Of a DNA stretch of 64,000 nucleotides, positions 38,223 through 47,871 are shown in pieces. Under the pieces are notes generated by a model that was not told where the DNA came from, searched no databases, and worked only from the letters and a program-made list of their open reading frames with translations. The stretch's first letter is position 1. Every line of letters begins with the position of its first letter. The stretch covers positions 186,001 to 250,000 of the forward strand of contig NZ_JACRVF010000005.1 of assembly GCF_014306105.1 (NCBI RefSeq), in the 5' to 3' direction. Source of the DNA: Pontibacter cellulosilyticus (lineage in GTDB: Bacteria > Bacteroidota > Bacteroidia > Cytophagales > Hymenobacteraceae). The position numbers and the translations under genes were made by a program.

Positions 38223-41200
38223 TCATTTTACAGTAACCTGTTTAAGCTTTTCTCTTCCATAAAAAGTTGGGAAGTACATGAGTTCAGCCTTTGCCGGGTT
38301 AATGGTATAGGTTCCGGAATAGCGCGGCAAAAGTTTGATGGTATACATGTACTTTCCTTTTGGCAGCCTGTTGCTGAAGATGCTCACTTTATCCCGGTAA
38401 TACTCCCGGTGCACTTCATAAGATCCCTGGCCACCTTTGCCGTCGTAAGAGCAGCTTGCCGGAATTGGCACTTCGATCATCACATAATCCGCATCAGCTT
38501 TTACCTCAACTTCTACCAGCATCTCAACCGGTACGCCTGCCTTTAAAACAGCATCAGCCTTCATGCCTTTTAGGGAAGTTTTCACAATAAAATCTTTCTC
38601 AACGGGCTGTGGTGTTCTGTTCCAGAAGGTTTGGTAAGCTGTAAAATACAATGGCAAGTTTCCTTGTTTCTTTACCTGTATAGGCTGAGTGGCTGTAAAA
38701 GTGGTATCTGATCTAAAACCCTTTGCTTCGAAGTTAACGGCACCGGCTACGCTAAAGGTGTTTGCCTCTACACGTGGCTTATCTTGCTCCTGATTCAGCA
38801 GGTCCGGCAGCAGGGCCTCCAGTGTACGTGCCGACTCATAGGTGTTTCGCCAATGTCCGTTTCTGCGCTCACTTAGTAAGTATGTCCTGATCTGAGCCAG
38901 TTCCCGCTCATAGCCGCCAGCCGCACGTAACACCCGGTAAGCCAGCAGCGTGTTCGAGATGCTGTTGTTAAAGAGGCTATACTTTGGCTCTCCCCAGAAC
39001 AGGCCGCCCAGCATGGTTCTCTTTTTATACTTTTGGAGCGTGTCCAGCTGTACTGGCATGTTATGCTGCTGCCGTAGGCGTGTCAGGCGCAACTGCTCTT
39101 CCAGGCTCTGACGTTTCTGCTTTGTTAACTCCTGCACATAGCGGGTATAATCTACTTTGGCATTTAACTGCTGCAGCGTTTCCAGAGCTGCCAACTTATC
39201 GCTGTAGAGGCCACTCTCCATTACCTGCACCAGGTAATCAGCCAGAGCCTGTTCTTTATATTTCACCGTGTAGCCCTCGACTTTTGCCATTACAAGCGCC
39301 TCCGTTACATGGCTTGTGATCCAGGCATAAGCCGGGCCTTCTTGCCACCAGGTCCAGGCGCCGTTGGTTAGCTGTGTTTTCTCCAGGTGCCGGATAAGCC
39401 TCTTCACCATGCGGTCATGCTCGAACGGCTGCCCCAGTTGTTTTCGGATGCGCTTCTCCAGGAGCAGGCCCTTCAATTTAGAGGCTGCCTGCTCGCTGCA
39501 CCAGTACTCATACTTGTACAGGTAATCGATCTCCTCCAGCATTACCTCCAGCAGATCGCCCTGCGTGCGCAGCCTTACCGGACCTTTAGCAGGATCAAAT
39601 GCCAATGTAAAAGTGGTGTCGGTGTAGAGTGGCAGGAAGTGGCCAATAGTTTCAGATACACCCTTCGGATAGATCTGCACATGGCGCCTCTCTCCGTCTG
39701 CAAACCCTGACTCCTGACCCAAGCTGTAAAGCACCTCCAGCGAATCTGGTGCGACAGCTGGTGCTGTAATATGTAATGTATCGGTAAAGCTTCGGCTCAA
39801 AAGCTTCTTTGCCTCTTTTATTTTTTTGCCGCCTAGCTCAAACGTAGTGGTTACCTCCGCAGAATCGGGCAGGTAGTTCAGTGCCTTGCCTACCACATAG
39901 GCCTTGTCGCCCTCTACCAGGAAACGCGGCAGGTGCAGGGTAGCCATCATGGCTTTAAACGATTTAATGCTGGTCTTATATAAGCCGCTTCGCTTCTTAT
40001 AGTCCATGCCTACCACATAGGTACTCCAGTTGGTAATATCATCCGGGAAAGTGGCGGTAAAAGTAGCTTCTCCTTGCTTGTTGGTTGTAAGGCGCGGCTG
40101 CCAGATGGCATAGTCAGAGAAGTTGTTCCGGATGGAGTTCTCGCCCTGTGCCGGCATCTCTGGGTTTGCTAAGCTGCTGCCCTTTTTTGTGGTGATGATG
40201 ATTACGCCTGCAGCGCCGGCAGCTCCGTAAAGTGCCGTAGCTTGCTCACCCTTTAAAACATTAGTAGATACCACATTTTCGATATCGACCTGCGAACCAC
40301 TGTAAGGCATCCCATCTACGATAAGCAGCGGTTTAGCATCCTGCGCATTTATACTTGAATTGCCACGGATTCTGATCACAGCAGACGAACCTGCCACACC
40401 AGCGGCTTGCCCCTGTAACACAGTTGCTACGGATGATGTCATGGCGCTTCGCTGCTGCGTGCCGTATCCTACCACCACCACTTCCTGCAGTTGCTTTACA
40501 TCCGGAGATATTTTTACATCGATGCGCTCCCGGTTATTGATGTTTTCTTCCTGTGTTGAGTAGCCTATATACCTGAACACCAGCACCCCATTTGCAGGGC
40601 CATAAAGCGTATACCAGCCAGAGGCATCTGTAGTGGTTCCTACTGAGGTTCCTTTTACCAGTACAACAACACCCGGCAGCGGCATATTACTTTGAGGATC
40701 TGTGACTACGCCGGTTATTTCGTTACTGAACTGCTCAGAGCCATTGGTGTAACTGTAGGTTGTCTGGCGTGCTGCCTCCAGTTGCTGCTGCAGCTCAATA
40801 GCTACTTCCTTGTATACTTTCCTTAGCTGCTTTACTTTCTCATCTATCAGCCTTAACAGGCACTCGCTTTCCTTTGATGTCGGTTTTACATCCGTAGAAT
40901 CAAAGTATAGCTGGGTTTGCCCGGATGCTTTTACTGCTACATTGGCAGCAACATATTTACCATTTGTAAAGGCTAAGGTTAATGTATAACGGGCAGGCGG
41001 CAAGTTGTACAGTATGGCAGTTTCTCTTGGGTAAATCACCAACGAATCAGGTTTGCCGGCTTTGTGCAATAGTACCAGCTTTACCTGCTGCTCCATGTCC
41101 TTGTGCAGCTGCCATCCCAGTCTGCCCTTGCCTTTTGAAGTATGGCTGGTGTTGGAAGTATAAAGTTTACCCAGCAAATACTCATACTGTGCTTTCTCCC

Positions 41201-44072
41201 AGCTTTCGTGTATTCTTTGCTCTGTCAGGGTTTCCTGCCGAAGCGGCACTGTACTGCGTTCTCCTTTGTTCCAGAGCGGCAACTTATGCAAAAAGTCAGG
41301 CAGTTGCTGCTCGCGCATTTTCAGCAGGTTTGGTGCGAAGTGATAGCTGTAAGCAGGCTCCATCAAAAAATTGGTTGTAAAATCGCTTAGCCGTACATAT
41401 TGCATCCAGTTGGGACTGAAGGGGCCCATCAGAAACTTCTTCTCTTCCTTCTGATAAGAGTAAAATGAATGCGGCCGCTTTTCGAGCAGGTGTATTCGGT
41501 TACCTTGTTTAAAGTAGGCTGTGTTGTCGTCGTAGTTTTGAGCAGCATAAAACAAGTAGCCATAAAGCTTTCTCCTTTCACCTTCAGATAATTTGCCTTT
41601 CTCTGCTGCCTGTGCGTAGGGATTACCAGCTGCAGTTATGTCTGCACTGATGATCAGCCTGTGTTTGTGCTGCAGGTATACACTATCCAGGGTAATAAGT
41701 TTATCTGTCGTTCTTAGCTTTAAAGTATGGTAACCACTATCGGCTGCAAAGGCGTAGGCAGGCAGCACATCGGTCTTGGAAAAATAAACCGGAACCTCAT
41801 CCAGGTATACAACATGCACCGGCACCACCCTGCCCGAGTCCACTACAAACGGTGAAACCTGCGTAATGCTATCTAAAGTGGTGGCATACTCCGTAAAAAT
41901 ACCTGACCCTGGGTAGAGGAAATTGTAGTAGGCGATACTATCCAGCCCCATCCTACTGCTCCAGTACTCCCAGTCCATCAGCTTCCGGCCGGTTACTTCA
42001 TCCTCCTCAAGCGCTATTTTTCGAACAGGTTTTTGAGGCCTGTACTTACTCCAGGTGGGCAGGTTAGGCACGTTCTGATTTTTGAATTTAGAGGTAACGG
42101 CATAGGCTATCAGGTCTACACCTGGTAATGGTTTTCCTTTGCCATCCTTTACGGAGATCTTCATACTTGCCTCCTGCCCCGGGTACACTACCTGCGGCGT
42201 TTGCAGGTCTATGGTAAGCAGGTGCTTATTTAATGGCGCTGCCTCATGCAGCTTATACACTTCTCCGGCCCATACATAGTGCACATCCACAAAGTATGGC
42301 TTGTCACTGTTTGCTTTCAGAGCAGTATAATAGTTAACCTCGTTACCCTGCCCCCGCGTTACCAGTTGCTCACCGCGGTAAATAAAGTACCAATAAGGCA
42401 GCTTTCTGGGGTTTTGCAGAGAGAAGTATACAGAGTCGTTTGTTCGGGCAGTTTGGAGTGTAATTTGGGCATCTTTATCTGTCAGCTCCAGGTTATCTGT
42501 CAGTTTACCGGCTCTTACGTCGTACCCGTTGGCATACGGGTTTAACGGCAACCTTACAGGCAGTGTCGCCTTCAGCTTGCTTAAGTCATTATACTCCGGA
42601 TCATAAGCCGTGATAATCGCCTCCTTCGGCTTAGACAGGTCTCCCTTCCGGTACTGTACCAGCAGACTGTCCTGCAACAAAGTAATATTCAAAATAGCCG
42701 GAGTGTGCACATACTTGGCGCCTTTCGATTTTACAGTCCGTTCGTTGCTCGAGTTCAGAAAAGTGGCCGACACCAGGTAGTTTACAGATGCCTTCGGAAA
42801 AATGCTGTCAGGTATGCAAATGGTGGTTTCGCCCACTGCATCCAGCGGTTGCCGGTGCACCCACAGTGTGTCGGGTACAAATATTACCGGTTGCTCGCTG
42901 CTCACAACACGTGTGGTTGTTACTGTCAGTTCTACGCGTGCATCCAGCAGGTTCATGCCGTTTGCGTTTTTACCTCTGCCGGTAATGCTGTTCCCCTGCC
43001 CTGACTGGTGCTCTTTGTGCTTCAGGTCAAGAGTGTATTCGTTCTCTTTCAGTTCATAGTCTTCATAACTGAACCGCCCCAATATATACTGTTCCCGTTT
43101 ACTTCCCTGCTCATAGAGGTAAAAGAAATACTGCCGGTCCAGCTCCAGTTTCAGGCTATCATGCAGTACAAAATAACCTTCGTAAGCGCCAGCCCGGTAA
43201 GGTTTAACTTCACCGAGCTTTATACTTTTTGAGCCATACTTTTGCAACTCCAGCCTGGCAGTCTCTTTCACTGGTTTGCCGTTCCGCTTCACTACAAAGG
43301 CTTTATACTTTACCGTGTCTCCGGGTTGGTACATCGGCTTGTTAAAAACCATGTAGCCCCTGTACTTTTCTTTCTTTTCAGTCTCCCTGTATGTATCATC
43401 AAAAATGGAAAATATACTTCGCACCCACCCCACCGGATAAAACCGACGCATAGATTGAAAAGCATCGTAGAAAGGGCGCCAGGTATAGCGAATTGGCACG
43501 GTATGGATGATCCTTTTAACTACGCTATGCCGGATAACATATGTATTCTCTTCCTTCTTCTCCAGGTTCTGGTAAAGTGTAAAGTTGTTTCTGCTAACAG
43601 ACAGGAACCCATCTTTGGGAGTCTTCTTCAGCCGGTATGTTTTCGTGGCCGGATCAAATGAAGCTTTTTTGTTATTGACACGCACTTCGGCATCCGTAAT
43701 GATATTGCCCAGGCTATCGTGTACCAGAATGGCTAAGGCAGGCTTTATCTGCAGCAGCTTTACAGCAAGCGAAGTATAGGTAGTAAGAGTATACACCAGA
43801 TCAGGACCATTGCTGTGCATGAAGAGGTAGTGGCCCTGCGGTAGTTTTTTAGTGTAGTTCTCTGCTACCGTAAAAGAGTCTGTAAGCGTGTGAAAATAAG
43901 ATGGCCCTACCACTTCAGAACCGTTTTTATAAACAGTCTCCGCTTCCGTGTCTGTTAGCTTGTACACATAGTTGTAGTGGCTCCTGATCTTAGACGTTTC
44001 TACTTTACTCTGGGCAAAGCATAAGCTACCGCAAAAGAGAATCAGAAAGGGAAGTATAAGTTGTTTTAGCAT
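38223..44072 (-). CDS. Alpha-2-macroglobulin-family protein with inserted carboxypeptidase-regulatory and SusC-type plug domains
   Basis: This 1949-residue exported protein (signal MLKQLILPFLILFCGSLCFA) has early macroglobulin domains, including an MG2-like block near 235-275 (NKPMYQPGDTVKYKAF). Around residues 1115-1175 lies a carboxypeptidase-regulatory-like domain (ITGVVTDPQSNMPLPGV), followed to about 1295 by a SusC/RagA-type plug (EVVVVGYGTQQRSAMTSSV, IRIRGNSSINAQDAKPLLI, VIIITTKKG), but no beta barrel. The A2M core resumes with WQPRLTTNKQGEATFTATFP and a thioester-like site CSEQ (Cys1525, Gln1528). Other A2M proteins use GCGEQ; the key Cys and Gln are kept. It is probably a surface or periplasmic protease trap or host-matrix factor. 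The gene stands alone. Confidence 0.88.
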   Translation of the reverse strand: MLKQLILPFLILFCGSLCFAQSKVETSKIRSHYNYVYKLTDTEAETVYKNGSEVVGPSYFHTLTDSFTVAENYTKKLPQGHYLFMHSNGPDLVYTLTTYTSLAVKLLQIKPALAILVHDSLGNIITDAEVRVNNKKASFDPATKTYRLKKTPKDGFLSVSRNNFTLYQNLEKKEENTYVIRHSVVKRIIHTVPIRYTWRPFYDAFQSMRRFYPVGWVRSIFSIFDDTYRETEKKEKYRGYMVFNKPMYQPGDTVKYKAFVVKRNGKPVKETARLELQKYGSKSIKLGEVKPYRAGAYEGYFVLHDSLKLELDRQYFFYLYEQGSKREQYILGRFSYEDYELKENEYTLDLKHKEHQSGQGNSITGRGKNANGMNLLDARVELTVTTTRVVSSEQPVIFVPDTLWVHRQPLDAVGETTICIPDSIFPKASVNYLVSATFLNSSNERTVKSKGAKYVHTPAILNITLLQDSLLVQYRKGDLSKPKEAIITAYDPEYNDLSKLKATLPVRLPLNPYANGYDVRAGKLTDNLELTDKDAQITLQTARTNDSVYFSLQNPRKLPYWYFIYRGEQLVTRGQGNEVNYYTALKANSDKPYFVDVHYVWAGEVYKLHEAAPLNKHLLTIDLQTPQVVYPGQEASMKISVKDGKGKPLPGVDLIAYAVTSKFKNQNVPNLPTWSKYRPQKPVRKIALEEDEVTGRKLMDWEYWSSRMGLDSIAYYNFLYPGSGIFTEYATTLDSITQVSPFVVDSGRVVPVHVVYLDEVPVYFSKTDVLPAYAFAADSGYHTLKLRTTDKLITLDSVYLQHKHRLIISADITAAGNPYAQAAEKGKLSEGERRKLYGYLFYAAQNYDDNTAYFKQGNRIHLLEKRPHSFYSYQKEEKKFLMGPFSPNWMQYVRLSDFTTNFLMEPAYSYHFAPNLLKMREQQLPDFLHKLPLWNKGERSTVPLRQETLTEQRIHESWEKAQYEYLLGKLYTSNTSHTSKGKGRLGWQLHKDMEQQVKLVLLHKAGKPDSLVIYPRETAILYNLPPARYTLTLAFTNGKYVAANVAVKASGQTQLYFDSTDVKPTSKESECLLRLIDEKVKQLRKVYKEVAIELQQQLEAARQTTYSYTNGSEQFSNEITGVVTDPQSNMPLPGVVVLVKGTSVGTTTDASGWYTLYGPANGVLVFRYIGYSTQEENINNRERIDVKISPDVKQLQEVVVVGYGTQQRSAMTSSVATVLQGQAAGVAGSSAVIRIRGNSSINAQDAKPLLIVDGMPYSGSQVDIENVVSTNVLKGEQATALYGAAGAAGVIIITTKKGSSLANPEMPAQGENSIRNNFSDYAIWQPRLTTNKQGEATFTATFPDDITNWSTYVVGMDYKKRSGLYKTSIKSFKAMMATLHLPRFLVEGDKAYVVGKALNYLPDSAEVTTTFELGGKKIKEAKKLLSRSFTDTLHITAPAVAPDSLEVLYSLGQESGFADGERRHVQIYPKGVSETIGHFLPLYTDTTFTLAFDPAKGPVRLRTQGDLLEVMLEEIDYLYKYEYWCSEQAASKLKGLLLEKRIRKQLGQPFEHDRMVKRLIRHLEKTQLTNGAWTWWQEGPAYAWITSHVTEALVMAKVEGYTVKYKEQALADYLVQVMESGLYSDKLAALETLQQLNAKVDYTRYVQELTKQKRQSLEEQLRLTRLRQQHNMPVQLDTLQKYKKRTMLGGLFWGEPKYSLFNNSISNTLLAYRVLRAAGGYERELAQIRTYLLSERRNGHWRNTYESARTLEALLPDLLNQEQDKPRVEANTFSVAGAVNFEAKGFRSDTTFTATQPIQVKKQGNLPLYFTAYQTFWNRTPQPVEKDFIVKTSLKGMKADAVLKAGVPVEMLVEVEVKADADYVMIEVPIPASCSYDGKGGQGSYEVHREYYRDKVSIFSNRLPKGKYMYTIKLLPRYSGTYTINPAKAELMYFPTFYGREKLKQVTVK

Positions 44073-44195
44073 AGCAATCGCGGATGAGCCTTTAATATAC
44101 TAAATTCTATATAAATGGCTGTTACTATACTTTTACTGTACTGCCTTTCAAACTAATCACCCCCTTACAACCTGTGTTCGGGTGGCTAAAAGAAA

Positions 44196-44220
44196 AAGCC
44201 CCCGGCCATGCCGGAGGCTT
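44196..44220 (-). terminator. Terminator of the TonB-dependent receptor gene
   Basis: An 11-bp stem with one mismatch (44196-44206 with 44210-44220, loop CAT), with A residues on the plus strand next to it (a T run on the minus strand), lies about 70 bases beyond the receptor stop. Confidence 0.75.
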
Positions 44221-44292
44221 CTGATTCACTAACAATTATCACTGTTTACTCAGACTTGTATTCAAACTTAAAAATCCTGATCGGCAAGAGCT

Positions 44293-46821
44293 TTATTGCA
44301 TCGAGTTTTCTTCTCCCTCTTTCGCATCGTCATTAGAAACTTTCTTCACCTTGCGTGGTTTTGCTTTGCCATCCTGCTTACCGAACTGGTAGTTAAAGCT
44401 CAGTCGTACCTGTCGCATGTTAAGGCTTAAAGCGTTAGACTGATCCAATACAAGTACATTTTCGGAGTTGTATGTTTTAATCAAACGCTCACGGGTTACA
44501 TACTTGTTGAATGGGTTGTTAACTCCCAGCGTTACGTTTCCTTTTTTGTTCAGCACCTCTTTTCTTACGGCAAAGTTGTAGGTGCCATACGCCAGCGCCT
44601 TGCCCTGCAGCGACACTTGCGCAGAATTATAATCGCCTGCCATTTGCGCGCTGAAGCCTTTGTTGAAGTTGTACGATAGGTTCAGGTTGGTATTGTACAC
44701 AATGCCCGAGTTCGACTGCTGCTGTCCGCCGCCCTGGATGGATGCATAAAACAGGTTTACGTTGCTGCTGATCCTTCCTTTCTCCCAGAACTTTGTACTG
44801 CCAGAAAGGCTTAGGCCATAAAAACTCTCCTGCCCTACGTTACCGAAAGTTGTTGTCACTCTGCCTACCGAGTCTGGGTCAGAACCGTTATAAGGTGTGC
44901 TAAGCGATTGGATGGCATTGTTTGTCTGGCGCCAGTACAGCGATGCGTTTATAGTTGCCCCGGACTTAAAAAAGGTGCTATACCCCAGCTCATAGGCATC
45001 TGTTAATTCGGCCTCCAGGTCAGGGTTACCGCGCACCACGTTTTTCGGGTTGCCTAAGTTCTCGTAAGGGTTTAAAAGAGACAACTGCGGTCGCTGAATT
45101 CGTTTGGAGTAGTTGAACTTGATGGTCTGGTTTTGCTTTAAATTTCTGGAGACAGAAACGTTCGGGAAGAGGTTGTTATACTCTTGTTCTACGCGTGTGC
45201 CATTCGAAATAAAGTCTCCGTCTATCTGGGTGTGCTCATATCGTAAACCCATTTTCACGTTATACTTCTCAAGCTTCAAACCATAGATTGCGTAAGAAGA
45301 AAGCACATCCTGGTTATAAGTGAACAAATCAGTTCTATCTGGCTGCAAAACAAAAGGTGATGAAGCCGGACTTGCTACCAGGAAACGGTATTCGCTTTCG
45401 GCGTAGCGCCAGATCGCTTTCGTGCCTACCTCCAGCGTTTGTGTTTTATTCAGTGGGTGGATATAATCTGTCTGCACAGTAGCCTCTTCGTTGTAGGCAT
45501 CGTTGTAGTTCTGCTCTTTCTGGGTTAGCTGGCCATTCTGATACAGGTCCATAAAATTTTCGTTGTTGCGGGTATTTCTGCTTAGCAATCCCAGCACAGA
45601 AAGCTCCTGTCCCGGCTTCTTGAAAGACTTGGTGTAGTCCAAGTTGATGTCGTAGTTAATGCCATCAAAACCATTGCTGCCTACCCGGGTATTTCTGTTC
45701 TCAGGTGCACTTTTGAACGTGTTGGTAGTTAACTGGGTGGTTTTAAACTCAACATCCGGAATTGTCATGCGAATGCCTGTAGCGATATAGCTTGTCTTGC
45801 TAAGGCCATAATCTGCACCAAACTGTACTAACTTGGAAGAAGCAATGCGGTTAGCATCTACCTCCTGCACACTTCTGGAAACAGATGAGCCCGGACCAAA
45901 AACAGACACGATATTGTTCTTGCCATGCATATCGCTTACGGCATACCCAAGTGTGCTGCTTAGGCCAACTTTGCCTTTGCGATAGTTCAGGCCAACACTT
46001 CCGTTGCTGTTGATCGTGCCCAAGTTGGAAGACAAGTTTCCGGTAAGGCCTTGTACTCCGCTGTCTTTCTTTAGAATGATGTTAATAATACCTGCCGTTC
46101 CTTCCGCGTCATACTTTGCCGATGGGCTGGTAATTACCTCTACTGACTTGATCTGATCAGCAGGGATCTGCTTCAGGGCATCGGCCACGCTGCTGGCCAC
46201 TACCGCAGACGGCTTGTTGTTGATCAGCACCCTGATGTTAGAGCTGCCGCGCAGTTGCACGTTACCTTCCAGGTCCACGCTCACGCCCGGAACTTTTGCC
46301 ATCACCTCTGCTGCGGTTGCCCCCGGATTAATGTCCTTTTCCGTGTTATACACCATACGGTCCACTTTATCTTCAATCAAAGGCTTTTCTCCGGTAATGG
46401 TAACTTCGCTTAGTGTTTTAGTGCTGGATTTAAGTATAACTGTACCCACATTCACCTCATCCTTCCCTTTCTCCAGAGCCACATTATCTACCGTCATACT
46501 TTCATAGCCGACAAAGCTTATAGACAATTTGTACTGCCCTGGAGCAACTTCGGCAATACTAAACCTGCCCTTGCTGTCGGTGGTGGATCCGTTTACAATT
46601 TTGCCAGTGGCTTTGTTTACCAATGCAACCGATGCAAACTCTACAGGTGCTTTTGTAAGTTCATCGTGAATAATGCCGCTTATCTTTCCCTCGCCTTTAG
46701 CTGTGGGTTGCGTTGCGACTGGCGCCTTGGCTCCACCGGCAGGCGGGGATGCCAGATTTTGGGCAAAAGAAGCCTGGGTAGCGAGAAAGCCCGCTACGGC
46801 TATAAGTATAATCTTTTTCAT
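44293..46821 (-). CDS. TonB-dependent receptor-like outer membrane beta-barrel protein
   Basis: The 842-residue protein has a signal peptide (MKKIILIAVAGFLATQASFA), a carboxypeptidase-regulatory-like domain (about 45-125: GKISGIIHDELTKAPVEF, YKLSISFVGYESM), and a plug (EVTITGEKPLIEDKVDRMVY, VQLRGSSNIRVLINNKP, AEGTAGIINIILKKD, to about 255). The rest is a C-terminal beta barrel of the OMP_b-brl_3 kind, ending in a charged, non-aromatic tail (DDAKEGEENSMQ). Such receptors take up a ligand through TonB energy; the ligand is unknown. No SusD-like partner is present. It stands alone, with a terminator. Confidence 0.92.
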   Translation of the reverse strand: MKKIILIAVAGFLATQASFAQNLASPPAGGAKAPVATQPTAKGEGKISGIIHDELTKAPVEFASVALVNKATGKIVNGSTTDSKGRFSIAEVAPGQYKLSISFVGYESMTVDNVALEKGKDEVNVGTVILKSSTKTLSEVTITGEKPLIEDKVDRMVYNTEKDINPGATAAEVMAKVPGVSVDLEGNVQLRGSSNIRVLINNKPSAVVASSVADALKQIPADQIKSVEVITSPSAKYDAEGTAGIINIILKKDSGVQGLTGNLSSNLGTINSNGSVGLNYRKGKVGLSSTLGYAVSDMHGKNNIVSVFGPGSSVSRSVQEVDANRIASSKLVQFGADYGLSKTSYIATGIRMTIPDVEFKTTQLTTNTFKSAPENRNTRVGSNGFDGINYDINLDYTKSFKKPGQELSVLGLLSRNTRNNENFMDLYQNGQLTQKEQNYNDAYNEEATVQTDYIHPLNKTQTLEVGTKAIWRYAESEYRFLVASPASSPFVLQPDRTDLFTYNQDVLSSYAIYGLKLEKYNVKMGLRYEHTQIDGDFISNGTRVEQEYNNLFPNVSVSRNLKQNQTIKFNYSKRIQRPQLSLLNPYENLGNPKNVVRGNPDLEAELTDAYELGYSTFFKSGATINASLYWRQTNNAIQSLSTPYNGSDPDSVGRVTTTFGNVGQESFYGLSLSGSTKFWEKGRISSNVNLFYASIQGGGQQQSNSGIVYNTNLNLSYNFNKGFSAQMAGDYNSAQVSLQGKALAYGTYNFAVRKEVLNKKGNVTLGVNNPFNKYVTRERLIKTYNSENVLVLDQSNALSLNMRQVRLSFNYQFGKQDGKAKPRKVKKVSNDDAKEGEENSMQ

Positions 46822-47135
46822 AATAAAGAGCTTAGATAGTAATGGTTATGGGTTTAGTTCAATACTGGGAAGGGTATCCCTGTTAATCTTCGTCAGCTCC
46901 ATGGCCATGTAGCAACTTATGTAAGTATCTATTTAAAATTGTATTTATGTAAGCTTTTAAGGCTTTAGCTGCTCGTAAAAAGGCATACCCACCCCTGTCC
47001 CTCCCAAGAGGTAAATTTTTTTCTCTACCTGCGTCCTTCCTGAAAAGAACAGAGGTGGGGCCATTCACAAACAACTAACCTAAATTTGAAAGTGGCACAA
47101 AGGGCAAATGTGTGCCACCTGATTTACCAGCAGCT
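46822..47135. other. Intergenic region between receptor gene and module 2 regulator gene
   Basis: This 314-base gap contains the receptor promoter area. The 63-codon frame on the minus strand at 46883-47074 has no features and is not called. No tandem LytTR-type operator was found here, in contrast to 49394-49459 and 54077-54142. Confidence 0.5.
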
Positions 47136-47813
47136 TTATACTTGCAGCTGCTGCATATATGATGCGCCAACCGGCACTTCGTTACCTTTAATGCACACCT
47201 GGTGGCGCTCAATCTTATCTATTCTGTTTTTGGCTACTATGTAGGACCGGTGCACGCGCACAAACTTACTTTCAGGCAGCATATCGGATGCTTCGCTTAT
47301 GGTCATGCGGGTCAGCAGTTTTTTATCCTCCAGCACAAACGTTACGTAATTACCTGCTGCCTCTAAGTATAAAATCTCCTCAAAATGCACCTTTACCTGC
47401 TCGTATCCTGTCTTCAGGAACACGTAATCTTTGGCTGTATCTGCTGCACTACCATTGCGCAGCAAGTATAACTCCTGTGCCTTGTTGCAGGCTTTCACGA
47501 AGCGGGCCAGCGAAAACGGCTTCAGCAAATAGTCAACAGCATCCAGCTCAAAACTGGTAACAGCATGCTCGGAGTAGGCAGTGGTAAAGATCACCAGTGG
47601 CTTTTTCTGCAGGCTTGTTACAAACTCCAGTCCGGTAATGTCGGGCATTTTAATATCCAAAAAAATCAGGTCAACCGACTCTCTTTGCAGGAACTCCAAG
47701 GCTTGGAAGGCATCTGTAAAGGTGGCTGTCAGGTCCAGGTATGGTACCTTGGATGCCAGCGTTTTTACTACTTCCAGTGCCAGTGGTTCGTCGTCTACTG
47801 CAATTGCCCTCAT
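47136..47813 (-). CDS. LytTR-family response regulator, module 2
   Basis: At 225 residues it has a receiver (1-115) with AVDDEP, phospho-acceptor Asp in LIFLDIKMPDITG and Lys in DYLLKPF, then a LytTR DNA-binding domain (VHFEEILYLEAAGNYVTF, FVRVHRSYIVAKNRID, NEVPVGASY). The gene follows the LytS-like kinase by 58 bases on the same strand. As a LytTR protein it would bind two direct repeats on the same face of the helix. I infer that it recognises the tandem TTCATCACAT sites upstream of its own operon, module 2 and the thioredoxin pair. Confidence 0.94.
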   Translation of the reverse strand: MRAIAVDDEPLALEVVKTLASKVPYLDLTATFTDAFQALEFLQRESVDLIFLDIKMPDITGLEFVTSLQKKPLVIFTTAYSEHAVTSFELDAVDYLLKPFSLARFVKACNKAQELYLLRNGSAADTAKDYVFLKTGYEQVKVHFEEILYLEAAGNYVTFVLEDKKLLTRMTISEASDMLPESKFVRVHRSYIVAKNRIDKIERHQVCIKGNEVPVGASYMQQLQV

Positions 47814-47871
47814 GCTATTTCTTTATAGTTGCCTAATATTTATACTTGTCTACTCTGTTTATTGATACCTG

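Noticed and set aside
46883-47074. 63-codon minus-strand frame before the module 2 regulator
   Set aside because: No motif, poor start context and composition unlike neighbouring proteins; best explained as leader DNA of the receptor gene.
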